This document shows positions 48,809-58,194 of a stretch of DNA of 64,000 bases, in pieces. The stretch spans positions 2,418,001 to 2,482,000 of the forward strand of contig OY970182.1 in NCBI GenBank assembly GCA_963708095.1, written 5' to 3'. This stretch comes from JAJZVS01 sp963708095. Its GTDB lineage: Bacteria; Pseudomonadota; Alphaproteobacteria; Acetobacterales; Acetobacteraceae. The translations under genes were made by a program, and so were the position numbers. The notes under the pieces are model-generated. The model did not search any database. It saw only the letters and a program-made list of their open reading frames with translations, and was not told the origin of the DNA. Numbering within the stretch: position 1 is the first letter of the stretch; each line of letters opens with the position of its first letter.

Positions 48809-50443
48809 TCAGCCGTTATCCGGCTTGCCGGACAGGTTCACCGCGACGAAGGCGGGCTGGCCGTTGTGCAGGATGCGCAGCGCCACCGCGTGGCCGGGCA
48901 GATGTGTCGCCGCCTCGATCGCGTGCGCCGCCTCCACCGGGTTGCGCACCGGCTTGGCGCCGACGCCCACGATCACGTCCCCGGCCTCGATCCCGGCCTC
49001 CTCCGCCGGCGAGCCCGGCTTCACGGCGGTCACCAACGCGCCCTCGGTACCTTCCGGCAGGTTGAGCTGGCTCGCCATTCCCGGCGACAGTCCACCGAGC
49101 GCCAGGCCAAGCCGCGAGCCGGTGTGCCCAGGGCTCAGGTTGTTGGCCAGCTGCTGCTGGCTCGGCATCTCCGCCACTTTCACCGAGACCTCGCGCGGCT
49201 TGCCGTTGCGGATCACGTCGAGCTTCGCGTCGGCGTCAGGCTTCACGTCGGCGATGTGATTGGCGAGGTCACGCGGAGTCTTGATCGCGTCGCCGTTGAC
49301 CTTGATGATCACGTCGCCGGGCTGCAGCCCCGCGTGCTCGGCCGGGGTGTTCGGCTCCACCGCCGCGATCAGCGCACCGCCCTTCTGCGGCAGGCTCAGT
49401 GCCGCCGACATCGCACCCGTGACCTGCTGAGCCTCCACCCCGATATAGCCGCGGGTGACGTGGCCGTATTTCTGCAGGTCGTCGGTGATCTTGCGGATCA
49501 TGTTGGATGGGATGGAGAAGCCGATGCCGATCGACCCGCCCGAGGGCGAGAGGATTGCGGTGTTCATCCCGATCACCTTGCCGTCTTGCGTGAGCAGCGG
49601 GCCGCCGGAGTTGCCCTCGTTGATCGGCGCGTCGACCTGGATGAACTTGTCGTACGGGCCGGCGCCGATGTTGCGCCCCAACGCGGAGACGATACCGGCG
49701 GTGACCGTCTCCGACAGGCCGAACGGGTTGCCGATGGCGATCACCCATTCGCCCGGCTGGGCGTTATCGGAATCGCCGAGTTGCAGGTAGGGCAGTGGGT
49801 GCCCGACCGAGATCTTCAGCAGCGCAATGTCGGTGCGCGGATCGGTGCCCACCACTTTGGCCGGCACCGTCTTGCCGTCATCGAGCGTGACCATGATGCG
49901 GCTTGCCCCCTTCACCACGTGGTTGTTGGTGACGATCAGGCCGCCCTGATTGATGATGAAGCCGGAGCCGCGCGCCTCCACCGCCTGCGGATGCGGCACC
50001 ATCTGGTTGAACGGGAACTGGTTGAACGGGAACGGCAGCTGCGGCCCGTTCGGCCCCTGCTGCTGCGGCTGGGGCTGCTGCTTGAGGTAGTTGGTGACGG
50101 AAACCACTGCCGGCTTCACCTTGGCGACGAGATGGGTGAAGCTCGGCAGTCGTTCCGGCATCGCGGCCTGCTGGTTGGTGTTCAGCGCGCCCGCGTGCGG
50201 CGCCAGGCTGCCGTTCGGCGGCGTCCCCGTGGACGCGCCAGTGGACGCACCAGTGGACGCGCCGGTGGTGGCGGTGCCGTTGGGGGTGGTCACGGCGGGT
50301 GCCGGCGGCGCCGCATGGGCGGCCGGTCCGGGCTGGACCAGTGCCAGCACCCCGCCGCCGGCAAAGGTGGTGCCGGCCAGCAGCACGGCCGCCAGGGTGA
50401 TGCGCCGCCGCGGCGCGCGTGCGCGCTCCGTCCGGTGATCCAT
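48809..50443 (-). CDS. DegP/HtrA-type periplasmic serine protease (Do family)
   Basis: About 544 aa. Seen: signal/anchor RRRITLAAVLLAGTTFAGGG; low-complexity linker with GASTGASTGASTG (12-bp DNA repeat, 50229-50264); a Gln-rich loop; the trypsin-like domain with IVTNNHVVKGA (His), RTDIALLKI (Asp), INEGNSGGPLL (Ser); then two PDZ domains (GYIGVEAQQ..., GALVTAVKPGSPAEEAG). Degrades or chaperones misfolded envelope proteins. ATG 50443 has GGAG before it. Monocistronic. Confidence 0.95.
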   Translation of the reverse strand: MDHRTERARAPRRRITLAAVLLAGTTFAGGGVLALVQPGPAAHAAPPAPAVTTPNGTATTGASTGASTGASTGTPPNGSLAPHAGALNTNQQAAMPERLPSFTHLVAKVKPAVVSVTNYLKQQPQPQQQGPNGPQLPFPFNQFPFNQMVPHPQAVEARGSGFIINQGGLIVTNNHVVKGASRIMVTLDDGKTVPAKVVGTDPRTDIALLKISVGHPLPYLQLGDSDNAQPGEWVIAIGNPFGLSETVTAGIVSALGRNIGAGPYDKFIQVDAPINEGNSGGPLLTQDGKVIGMNTAILSPSGGSIGIGFSIPSNMIRKITDDLQKYGHVTRGYIGVEAQQVTGAMSAALSLPQKGGALIAAVEPNTPAEHAGLQPGDVIIKVNGDAIKTPRDLANHIADVKPDADAKLDVIRNGKPREVSVKVAEMPSQQQLANNLSPGHTGSRLGLALGGLSPGMASQLNLPEGTEGALVTAVKPGSPAEEAGIEAGDVIVGVGAKPVRNPVEAAHAIEAATHLPGHAVALRILHNGQPAFVAVNLSGKPDNG

Positions 50444-50560
50444 CGATGTCTCCTTCCAGCTTGAGCTTCGGGTTCGAATTCGTCGCAACCCCTTTGGGCA
50501 CGACGCCGCCTGTGGGGGTCAGATGCCGTCCATCGGGTGACCGTTCCAATGGTGGAGCGA

Positions 50561-52930
50561 TTAAAGCGGGGTCATGTCGGTGACGCCTTTGTCATGTAGT
50601 GCGGTCGACCCGCGACGGAAGGGGGGCCGGCCCCCTGTCCGCAGCACCCGCCAGATCGCGAACGGGCTCGCCGGCGCCTCGAATTCTGCCAGCTCGTACG
50701 ACACCAGCGCGTCGAGCACGGCGTTCACGACCGCCGGGAAAACGCCGATCGTCCCCGCCTCCCCGCAACCTTTGACACCGAGCGGGTTGGTGGTGCAACG
50801 CGTCGCGTTGAAGCCGAGGTCGAAATCCGGCAAATCCGCCGCCCTCGGTAATGGATAGTCCATGAACGAGGCGGCCAGCGGCTGGCCGGACGCGGGGTCG
50901 AACACCGCGCACTCGCCCAGCGCCTGGCCCACCCCCTGGGCGATCGCGCCGTGCGCCTGGCCGGCGGCGACCATCGGGTTCACCAGCACCCCATAGTCGT
51001 CCACCGCAGCGTGGCGGATCAGCGCGACCTGCCCGGTGTCGGGATCGATTTCCACCTCCACCACATGGGCTCCGTTGGGAAATGTCATCGCCTCCCGCGT
51101 CCAGGCTTCGTAGGTGTCAAGCGGCGTGCCGGCCGTGCGCGCCCGCCCCGCGACTTCCGCCAGGCCGATCGAGAGGTTCGTGCCTGCCACGGTGAAGCAG
51201 CCATCGGCGAAGCCGATATCCGCCTCTGCCGCCTCCAGCACCTCGGCCGCGATGCGGCGGCCCTTGGCGACGATTACCTCCGCCGCGCGCCAGATTGCCG
51301 TGCCGCCCATGTAGGTGGCCCGCGAACTGCCGTGCCCGCCGCCGAGCGGGGTGAGGTCGGTGTCCCCCTGCACCAGGCGGATCGCAGCGTTTGGCAGGCC
51401 GAGCCGGTCGGCGAGGATCTGCGGGAAGGTGGTCTCGTGCCCCTGGCCGATGGTCTGGGTGCCGGTGATCAGCGCCACCGTGCCGTCGGGAGCGAAGCGG
51501 ATGTCCACGTTCTCCCGCGGCGCCCCGCCGGTGCCCTTGATGTGGCAGGCGACGCCGAGGCCGCGCAGCCGGCCGCGCGCCGCGCTCGCCTCCCGCCGTG
51601 CGGCGAAACCGGCGACGTCGGCGCGGGCCAGGGCGAGATCGAACATCGCCGGGAAATCGCCGCTGTCGATAGTGCAGCCGAGCGCGTTGGTCGCCGGCAT
51701 CGCCGTGGCCGGCACCAGGTTGCGCCGGCGCAGGGCCAGCCGGTCGAAGCCGCACTGGAGCGCCGCAGCGTCGATCAGCCGCTCGATGATCGCGTTCGAT
51801 TCCGCGAAGCCGGGGCCGCGCAGCACGCCGATCGGGGGTGTGTTGCTGAACACCGCCGTGATTTCAAGGGCAATCGTGGGAATCGCATAGACCGAGCCTG
51901 GCAACTGCGCGTACTGCCCGGTCTGCACGCTGCCGGCGCTGCCCGCCAGGTAGGCGCCGAGATTGGCGAGGCTGTCGACACGCAGCGCCAGGAACCGGCC
52001 CTCGGCGTCCAGCGCCAGCGCTGCCTCGGCCGTATGGTCGCGACCCTGGTGGTCGGCGAGGAAAGTCTCGCTGCGGCTGGCGATCCATTTCACCGGCCGG
52101 CCGACCCGCCGCGCCGCCCAGGCGAGCAACGCATGCTCCGGATAGGGGAAGTTCTTCGCACCGAAACCGCCCCCCACGTCGGGAGCGATGAAACGAACGT
52201 TCGCGGGGAGAACGCCGAGCGCGCGGGCGATGGCATCGCGGTTCGCATGCAGGCTCTGGCTGGAAACATGCAGCGTATAGCGCTCGGAAGCCGGATCGTA
52301 CCGGCCCACGGCACCGCGCGGTTCCATCGGGTTGGTGACGATCCGCCGCGCCGCCACCCGCAGGCGCACCACATGCGCCGCATCGGCCAACGCCGCCGCG
52401 ACCGCAGCTGCATCGCCGGTGCGCCACGCGAGGCAGCGATTGCCGGGAACCTCCGCCGCCAGCTCCGGCGCTCCCGGCGCCGCGGCATCGGCAGCTTCGG
52501 TCACCGACGGCAGCGGATCGTACTCGACCTCAACCAGCTCGGCCGCGTCCAGCGCCTGCGCTTTCGTATCGGCGACAATCAGCGCCACCGCCTCGCCGAC
52601 ATGGCGCACCCGGTCCTCCGCCAGCAGCGGCTGCGGAAGGAAGGCGAACGGCTCGCCCGTGTGCGGATTGGCCGTGATGGTGGGCAGCAGCGGCTGCAAC
52701 CCGTCGGCGCGTACGTCGGCCGCAGTGAGCACCGCGCGCACGCCCGGCGCGGCGCGCGCTTGCGCGGTGTCGATGGCGACAACCCGCGCATGGGCGTGCG
52801 GGGAGCGCAGCAGCACCGCCTGCGCGAGATCGGGAAAACGGAGATCGTCGAGATAGGCGCCCTGCCCCGTCACGAAGCGCACGTCCTCCCGCCGTCGCGG
52901 CGAGGCCCCGATGCTCGATCGTTCCGTCAT
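50561..52930 (-). CDS. Molybdenum hydroxylase large subunit (xanthine dehydrogenase / CO-dehydrogenase-like MoCo protein)
   Basis: About 789 aa. Seen: ASPRRREDVRFVTGQGAYLD (N-terminal a/b-hammerhead), APDVGGGFGAKNFPYPEHAL (MoCo loop), RGPGFAESNAIIERLIDAAA, GTQTIGQGHETTFPQILADR, GGHGSSRATYMGGTA, and the catalytic Glu in GVKGCGEAGTIGVF. The active-site Cys loop of CO dehydrogenase (AYRCSFR) is absent, so an aldehyde or N-heterocycle hydroxylase is likelier. The usual FAD and 2Fe-2S subunits are missing on both sides; either they are encoded elsewhere or this is an orphan. A start at 52930 is chosen; the frame to 53362 is antisense to the neighbour. Confidence 0.85.
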   Translation of the reverse strand: MTERSSIGASPRRREDVRFVTGQGAYLDDLRFPDLAQAVLLRSPHAHARVVAIDTAQARAAPGVRAVLTAADVRADGLQPLLPTITANPHTGEPFAFLPQPLLAEDRVRHVGEAVALIVADTKAQALDAAELVEVEYDPLPSVTEAADAAAPGAPELAAEVPGNRCLAWRTGDAAAVAAALADAAHVVRLRVAARRIVTNPMEPRGAVGRYDPASERYTLHVSSQSLHANRDAIARALGVLPANVRFIAPDVGGGFGAKNFPYPEHALLAWAARRVGRPVKWIASRSETFLADHQGRDHTAEAALALDAEGRFLALRVDSLANLGAYLAGSAGSVQTGQYAQLPGSVYAIPTIALEITAVFSNTPPIGVLRGPGFAESNAIIERLIDAAALQCGFDRLALRRRNLVPATAMPATNALGCTIDSGDFPAMFDLALARADVAGFAARREASAARGRLRGLGVACHIKGTGGAPRENVDIRFAPDGTVALITGTQTIGQGHETTFPQILADRLGLPNAAIRLVQGDTDLTPLGGGHGSSRATYMGGTAIWRAAEVIVAKGRRIAAEVLEAAEADIGFADGCFTVAGTNLSIGLAEVAGRARTAGTPLDTYEAWTREAMTFPNGAHVVEVEIDPDTGQVALIRHAAVDDYGVLVNPMVAAGQAHGAIAQGVGQALGECAVFDPASGQPLAASFMDYPLPRAADLPDFDLGFNATRCTTNPLGVKGCGEAGTIGVFPAVVNAVLDALVSYELAEFEAPASPFAIWRVLRTGGRPPFRRGSTALHDKGVTDMTPL

Positions 52931-53105
52931 CCGCGTTTTTCTCCCTCGTCGCCGACACCCCGACCTATCACGCCCCGGCGGTGACGGGGAGTGGCCCGCC
53001 CGCCGCCCGCGCTTGCCGGGGTACGGCACGTCCTGCATCATCGGGGCAGGAAAATGGGCGTCAGCGGGGCAGCTCCGTTCCGCCCGCAGCAGGAGGAACG
53101 CCTCG

Positions 53106-54323
53106 ATGGCGCAGGACGAACTGCACAACATGCGGCTGCTCGCCCACGACCGGCTTGCCGAATTCGGCGGCGTCGGGGAGGGCATGAGCCTGCAATGCGC
53201 ACGCGACGGGCGGCGCATCCTCTGGCTCGCGCATGAATCGGCGCCGAAGAATTTCACCGGCGTCGACGTCACTGATCCGCGCAAGCCGCGGGTGATCGTG
53301 CAGACCGAGCTGCCGCACCGCACCGTGCGCTCCAACTCGCTCGAAGTGACCGGCGACGTCATGGCGGTCGCCTACCAGACAGCACTGCCCGGCCAGACCC
53401 CGGCGGGGATCGAGCTGTTCGACATCTCCACACCGGAGGCGCCGAAGCGCATTTCCTATTTCGATTGCTCCGGGCCGCAGTCGCGCGGCGTGCACCAGCT
53501 CTGGTTCGTCGACGGCAAGACGATCCATCTCGCGGGCGGCGCGGCCGACTTCCACCCGCGCAACCAACGCGACGACCAGTGCTACCGTTGCCTCGACGTG
53601 AGCAACCCGGCACAGCCGCGCGAAATCGGCCGCTGGTGGTACCCGGGCACGGCCGAGGGCGACTCCGCCGCCCCGCCGCCACGCCACCCGCGCTTCGATT
53701 CCGGCTTCCGCGCGCACAACACCAACGTCTACCCGGAGCGGCCGGACCGCGCCTATCTCGGCTACCTCGACGGCGGATCGATCATCCTCGACATCTCCGA
53801 CATCGGCAGGCCCCGCATGGTTGGCCACTGGAACCCGCACCCGCCCTTCCCCGGCTTCACCCACACGACCCTGCCGCTGTTCTCGCGCGACCTGCTGGTG
53901 GTCACGGACGAATGCGTGAAAGACGACGGCGAGGACTGGCCCAAACTCGGCTGGATTCTCGATGCGCGCATGGAACAGAACCTGGTGCCGATCGCAACGC
54001 TGCCGGTCCCCCCCGTGGAAGACCAGGCCCACCGCGGCGGCCGCTACGGTGCGCACAACATGCACGAAAATCGTCCCGGCCCCGCCTACCGCTCCGACAC
54101 CGTGATCTTCAGCACTTGGTTCAACGGCGGGCTCAGGGTCCACGACACCACCAACCCCTTCCAGCCGCGCGAAATCGCGAGCTTCATCCCCGAACCCCCG
54201 GCAGGTTCGCGCGTCCCCTCCGCCCAGATCAACGACGTCTACGTCGACGAAAACCGCATGGTCTACGCCGTCGACCGCTTCGCCGGCGGGCTGTACGTGC
54301 TCGAAATGAGCATCCCCATCTGA
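53106..54323 (+). CDS. LVIVD-repeat beta-propeller-like protein
   Basis: 405 aa. Seen: repeated units of the LVIVD kind: FTGVDVTDPRKPRVIVQTEL, AGIELFDISTPEAPKRISYF, YRCLDVSNPAQPREIGRWWY, SIILDISDIGRPRMVGHWNP, LRVHDTTNPFQPREIASFIP. A metal-like His/Asp cluster occurs in FHPRNQRDDQCYR and GAHNMHENRPGP. No signal peptide. Function unknown; proteins of this group often sit with oxidoreductases. Divergent from the molybdenum hydroxylase over 175 bp, so the two may be co-regulated. AGGAGG site before ATG 53106. Confidence 0.75.
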   Translation: MAQDELHNMRLLAHDRLAEFGGVGEGMSLQCARDGRRILWLAHESAPKNFTGVDVTDPRKPRVIVQTELPHRTVRSNSLEVTGDVMAVAYQTALPGQTPAGIELFDISTPEAPKRISYFDCSGPQSRGVHQLWFVDGKTIHLAGGAADFHPRNQRDDQCYRCLDVSNPAQPREIGRWWYPGTAEGDSAAPPPRHPRFDSGFRAHNTNVYPERPDRAYLGYLDGGSIILDISDIGRPRMVGHWNPHPPFPGFTHTTLPLFSRDLLVVTDECVKDDGEDWPKLGWILDARMEQNLVPIATLPVPPVEDQAHRGGRYGAHNMHENRPGPAYRSDTVIFSTWFNGGLRVHDTTNPFQPREIASFIPEPPAGSRVPSAQINDVYVDENRMVYAVDRFAGGLYVLEMSIPI

Positions 54324-54376
54324 CCGCCGCGCCCAGGCCACCGCAGGATCATATCGACTGTCCTGAGAGGATGGCA

Positions 54377-54657
54377 CTGCCGTAAGCAAGGCCAGGGGGC
54401 TTTGCCCCCTGGACCCCCACCAGGGAACTCGTCCCCTGGACCCCGTCCACTTTGGTTCGGTGCGGATGGGGGAGCGCGGGTCTGGGACGGGGCTGCGCGG
54501 AGTCGGGAAGCGCGCGCCTCGGCGCGCGCTTCCCGACTCCGCGCAGCCCCGTCCCAGACCCGCGCTCCCCCATCCGCACCGAACCAAAACGGAAGGGTTC
54601 CAAGGGCGAGCCCTTGGCGGGGTCCAGGGGCAGAGCCCCTGGCCTTGCTTACGGCAG
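54377..54657. repeat. Giant near-perfect palindrome B (~280 bp) between convergent genes
   Basis: Outer ends CTGCCGTAAGCAAGGCC and GGCCTTGCTTACGGCAG are exact inverses. The inner arms from TTGGTTCGGTGCGGATGGGG to GCGCGCC and back are near-exact over about 65 bp, centred at 54517. The two flanking modules (GACGAGTTCCC type on the left, CCAAGGGCGAGCCCTTGG type on the right) are in the opposite order to palindrome A. It shares GGGACGGGGCTGCG in the core with A, while the rest of the core differs. Confidence 0.9.
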
Positions 54658-54682
54658 CACCAACCACTCGGAACGGTCGGTA

Positions 54683-55498
54683 TTACCCCGCCGCGGACTC
54701 GGCGTGCCAGCGGAGCAGGCGGCGGCGGAGGCGCGCTATCAGGGCGACGGCGATGCCGCCGACGATGGCGGTTTCGACGATGCCGGCATAGACGCCGACG
54801 GCGTCGGCGTAGTTTTCGGCGTTCACCATCATGCCGCCGAGGCCGGCGCCGCCCATCAGCATTTCCGCCGCAACTTCGACGATCAGGGCGAGCGGCAGGG
54901 CGACCTGCAGGCCGGTGAGGATGTGCGGCATGGCGGCGGGCAGCATGACTTCGAAGAAGATGTCGGTCCGACTGGCGCCCAGGCTTTGTGCCGACCAGGT
55001 GAGGTGGCGTTCGACGCCGCGGGTGCCGGCGTCGGCGGCGGCGATCACGGTGAAGACGGCGGAGAAGGCGGTCATGACGATCTTGGACAGGTCGAACACG
55101 CCGAACCACAGCATGAAGATCGGCAGGAAAGCGATGGTCGGCATGGGGAAGCCGACCGAGACGATCGGTTCCACGAACCAGCCGACCAGACGCCGGCGCG
55201 AGACCATGATACCGAGCGGAATGCCAATCATGCAGGCGATGGCGAAGCCTGCCAGTGCGCGGTACAGGGTCAGGGCGGCGTTCAGTTCGAATGAACCGGA
55301 AACGATGTCCTCGCCCAGGCGGGTCAGCACGGCGGAGAGCGGGGGCAGCAGGAAGGGGCGGATCAGGTCGAAGCGGTTGGCGATTTCCCAGCCGGCGAGC
55401 AGCACGAGGAAGGCGGCGGAGCGCAGGGCCAGGTGGCGCAGCCGCCGAAGCACCGGGGGCAGCGCGGCAGGGCGCGCGCGGAGCGTGTGGGCACTCAT
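54683..55498 (-). CDS. ABC transporter permease (nitrate/sulfonate/taurine, SsuC/TauC-like) 1
   Basis: 271 aa, about 6 TM. Seen: the EAA loop GTRGVERHLTWSAQSLGASR, TDIFFEVMLPAAMPHILTGL, and LALIVEVAAEMLMGGAGLGG. Last gene of a four-gene importer operon; ATG 55498 overlaps the preceding permease stop (ATGA). The palindrome B arm ends 25 bp after its stop. Confidence 0.9.
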   Translation of the reverse strand: MSAHTLRARPAALPPVLRRLRHLALRSAAFLVLLAGWEIANRFDLIRPFLLPPLSAVLTRLGEDIVSGSFELNAALTLYRALAGFAIACMIGIPLGIMVSRRRLVGWFVEPIVSVGFPMPTIAFLPIFMLWFGVFDLSKIVMTAFSAVFTVIAAADAGTRGVERHLTWSAQSLGASRTDIFFEVMLPAAMPHILTGLQVALPLALIVEVAAEMLMGGAGLGGMMVNAENYADAVGVYAGIVETAIVGGIAVALIARLRRRLLRWHAESAAG

Positions 55499-56238
55499 GC
55501 GCGCCAGCGCAGCAGCCGCGCCGACAGCGCGGCGAACGCCCGGTCGGCAGCGAACCCGAGCGCCGTGATCGTCAGGATAGCGGCGAACATGGCCGGATAC
55601 GCGCCGTCGTCGCCGAGCGAGCCGATCAGGTAGCCGAGCCCATTGTTGGCAATGATAAGTTCGGATGCGACCATCAGCAGGAACGCGAACGCGGTGGCGG
55701 TGCGCAGCCCGGTCAGGATTTGCGGCATGGCCGCAGGCAGCAGCACTTCAAGCAGCACCGCGCGGCGCGACGCGCCGAGGCTGCGTGCCGACCAGACCAG
55801 CACGCGATCGATGCCGCGCAGCCCGTTGTAGGTGCCGAGGATCACGGGCAGCAGGCAGCCCAGGAAGATCAGCACGATCTTCGCCGTCGCGCCGAGCCCG
55901 AACCAGACCATCACCAGCGGCACGAGCGCGGTTTTCGGCAGCGGATAGAACGCCTGCACGAGCGGCCCCATGATCGCCTGGAAGCGCCGCCCGAGCGCCA
56001 TGCCCGCGCCGATGCCGAAGCCCGCCACGATCGCGAGCGCCAGCCCCGCGGCGCCGCGCAGCAGCGAGGGCACGGCGTTGCCGATCAGGGTGCCGTCCGC
56101 GAGCATGTGCCAGAACGCAACCAGCACGACGGAAAACGGCGGCAGCAGCGCGCGCGAAACGAGGCCGAGGCGCGTCACCGCCTCCCACAGCAGGGCGAGG
56201 ATCGCGAGCGGGGCGTAGCGGACGGCGACGCCCATCAT
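55495..56238 (-). CDS. ABC transporter permease (SsuC/TauC-like) 2
   Basis: 247 aa, about 6 TM. Seen: RYAPLAILALLWEAVTRLGL, the EAA loop GLRGIDRVLVWSARSLGASR, RAVLLEVLLPAAMPQILTGL, and ASELIIANNGLGYLIGSLGD. Clearly homologous to the neighbouring permease, so the channel is probably a heterodimer. Both ends have 4-bp overlaps with adjacent genes. Confidence 0.9.
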   Translation of the reverse strand: MMGVAVRYAPLAILALLWEAVTRLGLVSRALLPPFSVVLVAFWHMLADGTLIGNAVPSLLRGAAGLALAIVAGFGIGAGMALGRRFQAIMGPLVQAFYPLPKTALVPLVMVWFGLGATAKIVLIFLGCLLPVILGTYNGLRGIDRVLVWSARSLGASRRAVLLEVLLPAAMPQILTGLRTATAFAFLLMVASELIIANNGLGYLIGSLGDDGAYPAMFAAILTITALGFAADRAFAALSARLLRWRA

Positions 56239-57074
56239 GCCCGTTCCACGACCGGTTCCGACATCGGGGCGGACGGCGCGGGGCGGCGCGCCTGGTCGAC
56301 CTCGGCGCGCACCATTTGCCAGATCTGCTCGACAAGGTCGGTGAAGGCGGGGCGCTTGAACACCGCCGGATCGGCCTCGCGGTTGAAGCCGGCGGCGAGG
56401 CTGCGGCTGATCCGCCCGGGCCGCGCGCTCATCACCGAGATGGTGTCGGCGAGATAGACCGCCTCGGCAACGTCATGGGTGACGAAAACGACGGTCTTCT
56501 GCGTCTGCCGCCAAATGCCGAGAAGTTCCTCCTGCATGATGCGCCGGGTCTGCGCATCGAGCGCGCCGAACGGTTCGTCCATCAGTAGGATGTCAGGCTC
56601 GGCGGCAAGCGTGCGGGCAAGTGCGGCGCGCTGCTGCATACCGCCGGAGAGCTGGCTGGGGAAATTCTCCTCGAAGCCGGTGAGGTGCACGAGGTCGATG
56701 AAATGCTGCGCCCGGTCGCGCGCCTCGGCCCCGCGCAGGCCGCGCTTGCCGATGCCGTAGAGCACGTTCTGGCGCACCGTCTTCCAGGGAAACAACGCGA
56801 AGTTCTGGAACACCACGCCACGTTCCGGTCCCGGCCCGGCCACGGTGCCGCGCGCGGTGCGGATGCGGCCCGCCTGCACCGGCAGGAAGCCGCCGATACA
56901 GTAGAGCAACGTGCTCTTGCCGCAACCGCTCGGCCCGAGCAGCGCGTGGAAGCTGCCGGGCGGGACGATCAGGGACACATCGTCGAGCGCCTGCACGCCG
57001 GTCCCGGCGGTGGGCGCGTAGGCGTGCGAGAGATGCTCGACGACGATCCCGAGCGCGTCCGCGGCCGGCGTCAT
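56235..57074 (-). CDS. ABC transporter ATP-binding protein (SsuB/TauB-like)
   Basis: 279 aa. Seen: Walker A LLGPSGCGKSTLLYCI, Q-loop VFQNFALFPWKTVRQN, signature PSQLSGGMQQRAALARTLA, Walker B DILLMDEPFGALDAQTR and H-loop VFVTHDVAEAVYLAD. ATG 57074 overlaps the binding-protein stop; the longer frame upstream is a shadow. A C-terminal 40-residue extension follows the H-loop part. Confidence 0.95.
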   Translation of the reverse strand: MTPAADALGIVVEHLSHAYAPTAGTGVQALDDVSLIVPPGSFHALLGPSGCGKSTLLYCIGGFLPVQAGRIRTARGTVAGPGPERGVVFQNFALFPWKTVRQNVLYGIGKRGLRGAEARDRAQHFIDLVHLTGFEENFPSQLSGGMQQRAALARTLAAEPDILLMDEPFGALDAQTRRIMQEELLGIWRQTQKTVVFVTHDVAEAVYLADTISVMSARPGRISRSLAAGFNREADPAVFKRPAFTDLVEQIWQMVRAEVDQARRPAPSAPMSEPVVERA

Positions 57075-58105
57075 GCGGCCCCGGTGATCCGCTTCTTCGC
57101 CTCGGCCAGGTATTGCAATTGCGTATGCGCCGGTGCCACCTGGATCGTCTCTTTCAGCATCCCGATCTGGTGCGCGATGTCGATCGGCTTCTGCACGCCG
57201 GGGATGTTGGGCAGGCTCCACGGATCGCGGTAGTAGTCCTGGTGGGTGAAGACGTACTCGAGTTCTGATGTCGGCAGGTGCATGAAGCGGGCGATGATGC
57301 CGATCGCGGCGGTGCGGTTCGCGGGGTCGAGGAACCAGCGGCGCGCGCGCACCCAGTCCTCCATGAAGTCCGCAACCACCGCCTGGTGCTTGTGCATGTA
57401 GGAAGCGCGACCGGCAAGGAAGACGGTTTCCGACGCGCCGAAAATGTCACGGCCCTGGAACAGCGCGCGGTACTGCCCGGTCTTCAGCATCTGCGCCAGC
57501 ATCGGCATCAGGATGATCGAGCAGTCCACCTCCCCTTTTTCGAGCAGGGAGGGCATGGCGTTGAACGCCGCCTGGATCACCACGTAGTCGCGGCGATCGA
57601 CCAGGCCATGGCGCGCCAGCAGCGCACGCATCACGGTGTCGGAGGCCGAACCGATCGCGTTGGTGGCGATGCGCTTGCCCTTCAGGTCCTCGATCTTGTG
57701 GGTCGACCCCGCGGCCTTCACGAGCCAGGTGTCGGAGTGCCAGCCGGGCACGCCGTCCTGGATGATGTCGGAAACGATCTGCAGGTCGAGATGCGCGTTA
57801 GTCACGCCGAGCGCGAGGGTGGAGCCGGCGGAGGCGAAGAAGTCGAGCTCGCCCCCCGCCATCGCCATCAACTGCGGCGAAGAGCCGCGGAACAGGATCG
57901 GCTGCACGGTGTAGGAGGTGCCGTAGTGCTTCAGCCCCTTCTGCGCCGGATTGTCGAACAGCACCGGGATCAGGTGGCCCGGCATGGTCGCCCAGCCGAC
58001 CCGGATGGCAACCGGTGCCGCGCGCGCCGGCCGCGCCAGCACGGCCGGCGCGAGGCCGGCGGCGCCGGCGATCACGGCACGACGGGACAAGGTTCCCCGG
58101 GGCAT
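57071..58105 (-). CDS. ABC transporter substrate-binding protein (NMT1/SsuA-like)
   Basis: 344 aa. Seen: leader RGTLSRRAVIAGAAGLAPAV LARPARA-type signal (split here; twin-Arg-like SRRAV), VAIRVGWATMPGHLIPVLFD, MAMAGGELDFFASAGSTLAL, EDLKGKRIATNAIGSASDTV, MPSLLEKGEVDCSIILMPML. Type II binding fold of sulfonate/nitrate/thiamine-precursor or aromatic-acid importers; the ligand is not deducible. First gene of the importer operon, 89 bp after the aminotransferase gene. Confidence 0.9.
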   Translation of the reverse strand: MPRGTLSRRAVIAGAAGLAPAVLARPARAAPVAIRVGWATMPGHLIPVLFDNPAQKGLKHYGTSYTVQPILFRGSSPQLMAMAGGELDFFASAGSTLALGVTNAHLDLQIVSDIIQDGVPGWHSDTWLVKAAGSTHKIEDLKGKRIATNAIGSASDTVMRALLARHGLVDRRDYVVIQAAFNAMPSLLEKGEVDCSIILMPMLAQMLKTGQYRALFQGRDIFGASETVFLAGRASYMHKHQAVVADFMEDWVRARRWFLDPANRTAAIGIIARFMHLPTSELEYVFTHQDYYRDPWSLPNIPGVQKPIDIAHQIGMLKETIQVAPAHTQLQYLAEAKKRITGAA

Positions 58106-58194
58106 TGACGTTTCCTCCGACCTGCTTTTTTTCCGGCTGCGTGCGCCGTGTCAGGTCGGCAGTCTTGCCCCGATCGTGCGGGCTGTAAACCGGG

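Noticed and set aside
54452..55294. 280-codon plus-strand frame from palindrome B into the permease
   Set aside because: It translates the palindrome and the antisense of the permease; no homology.
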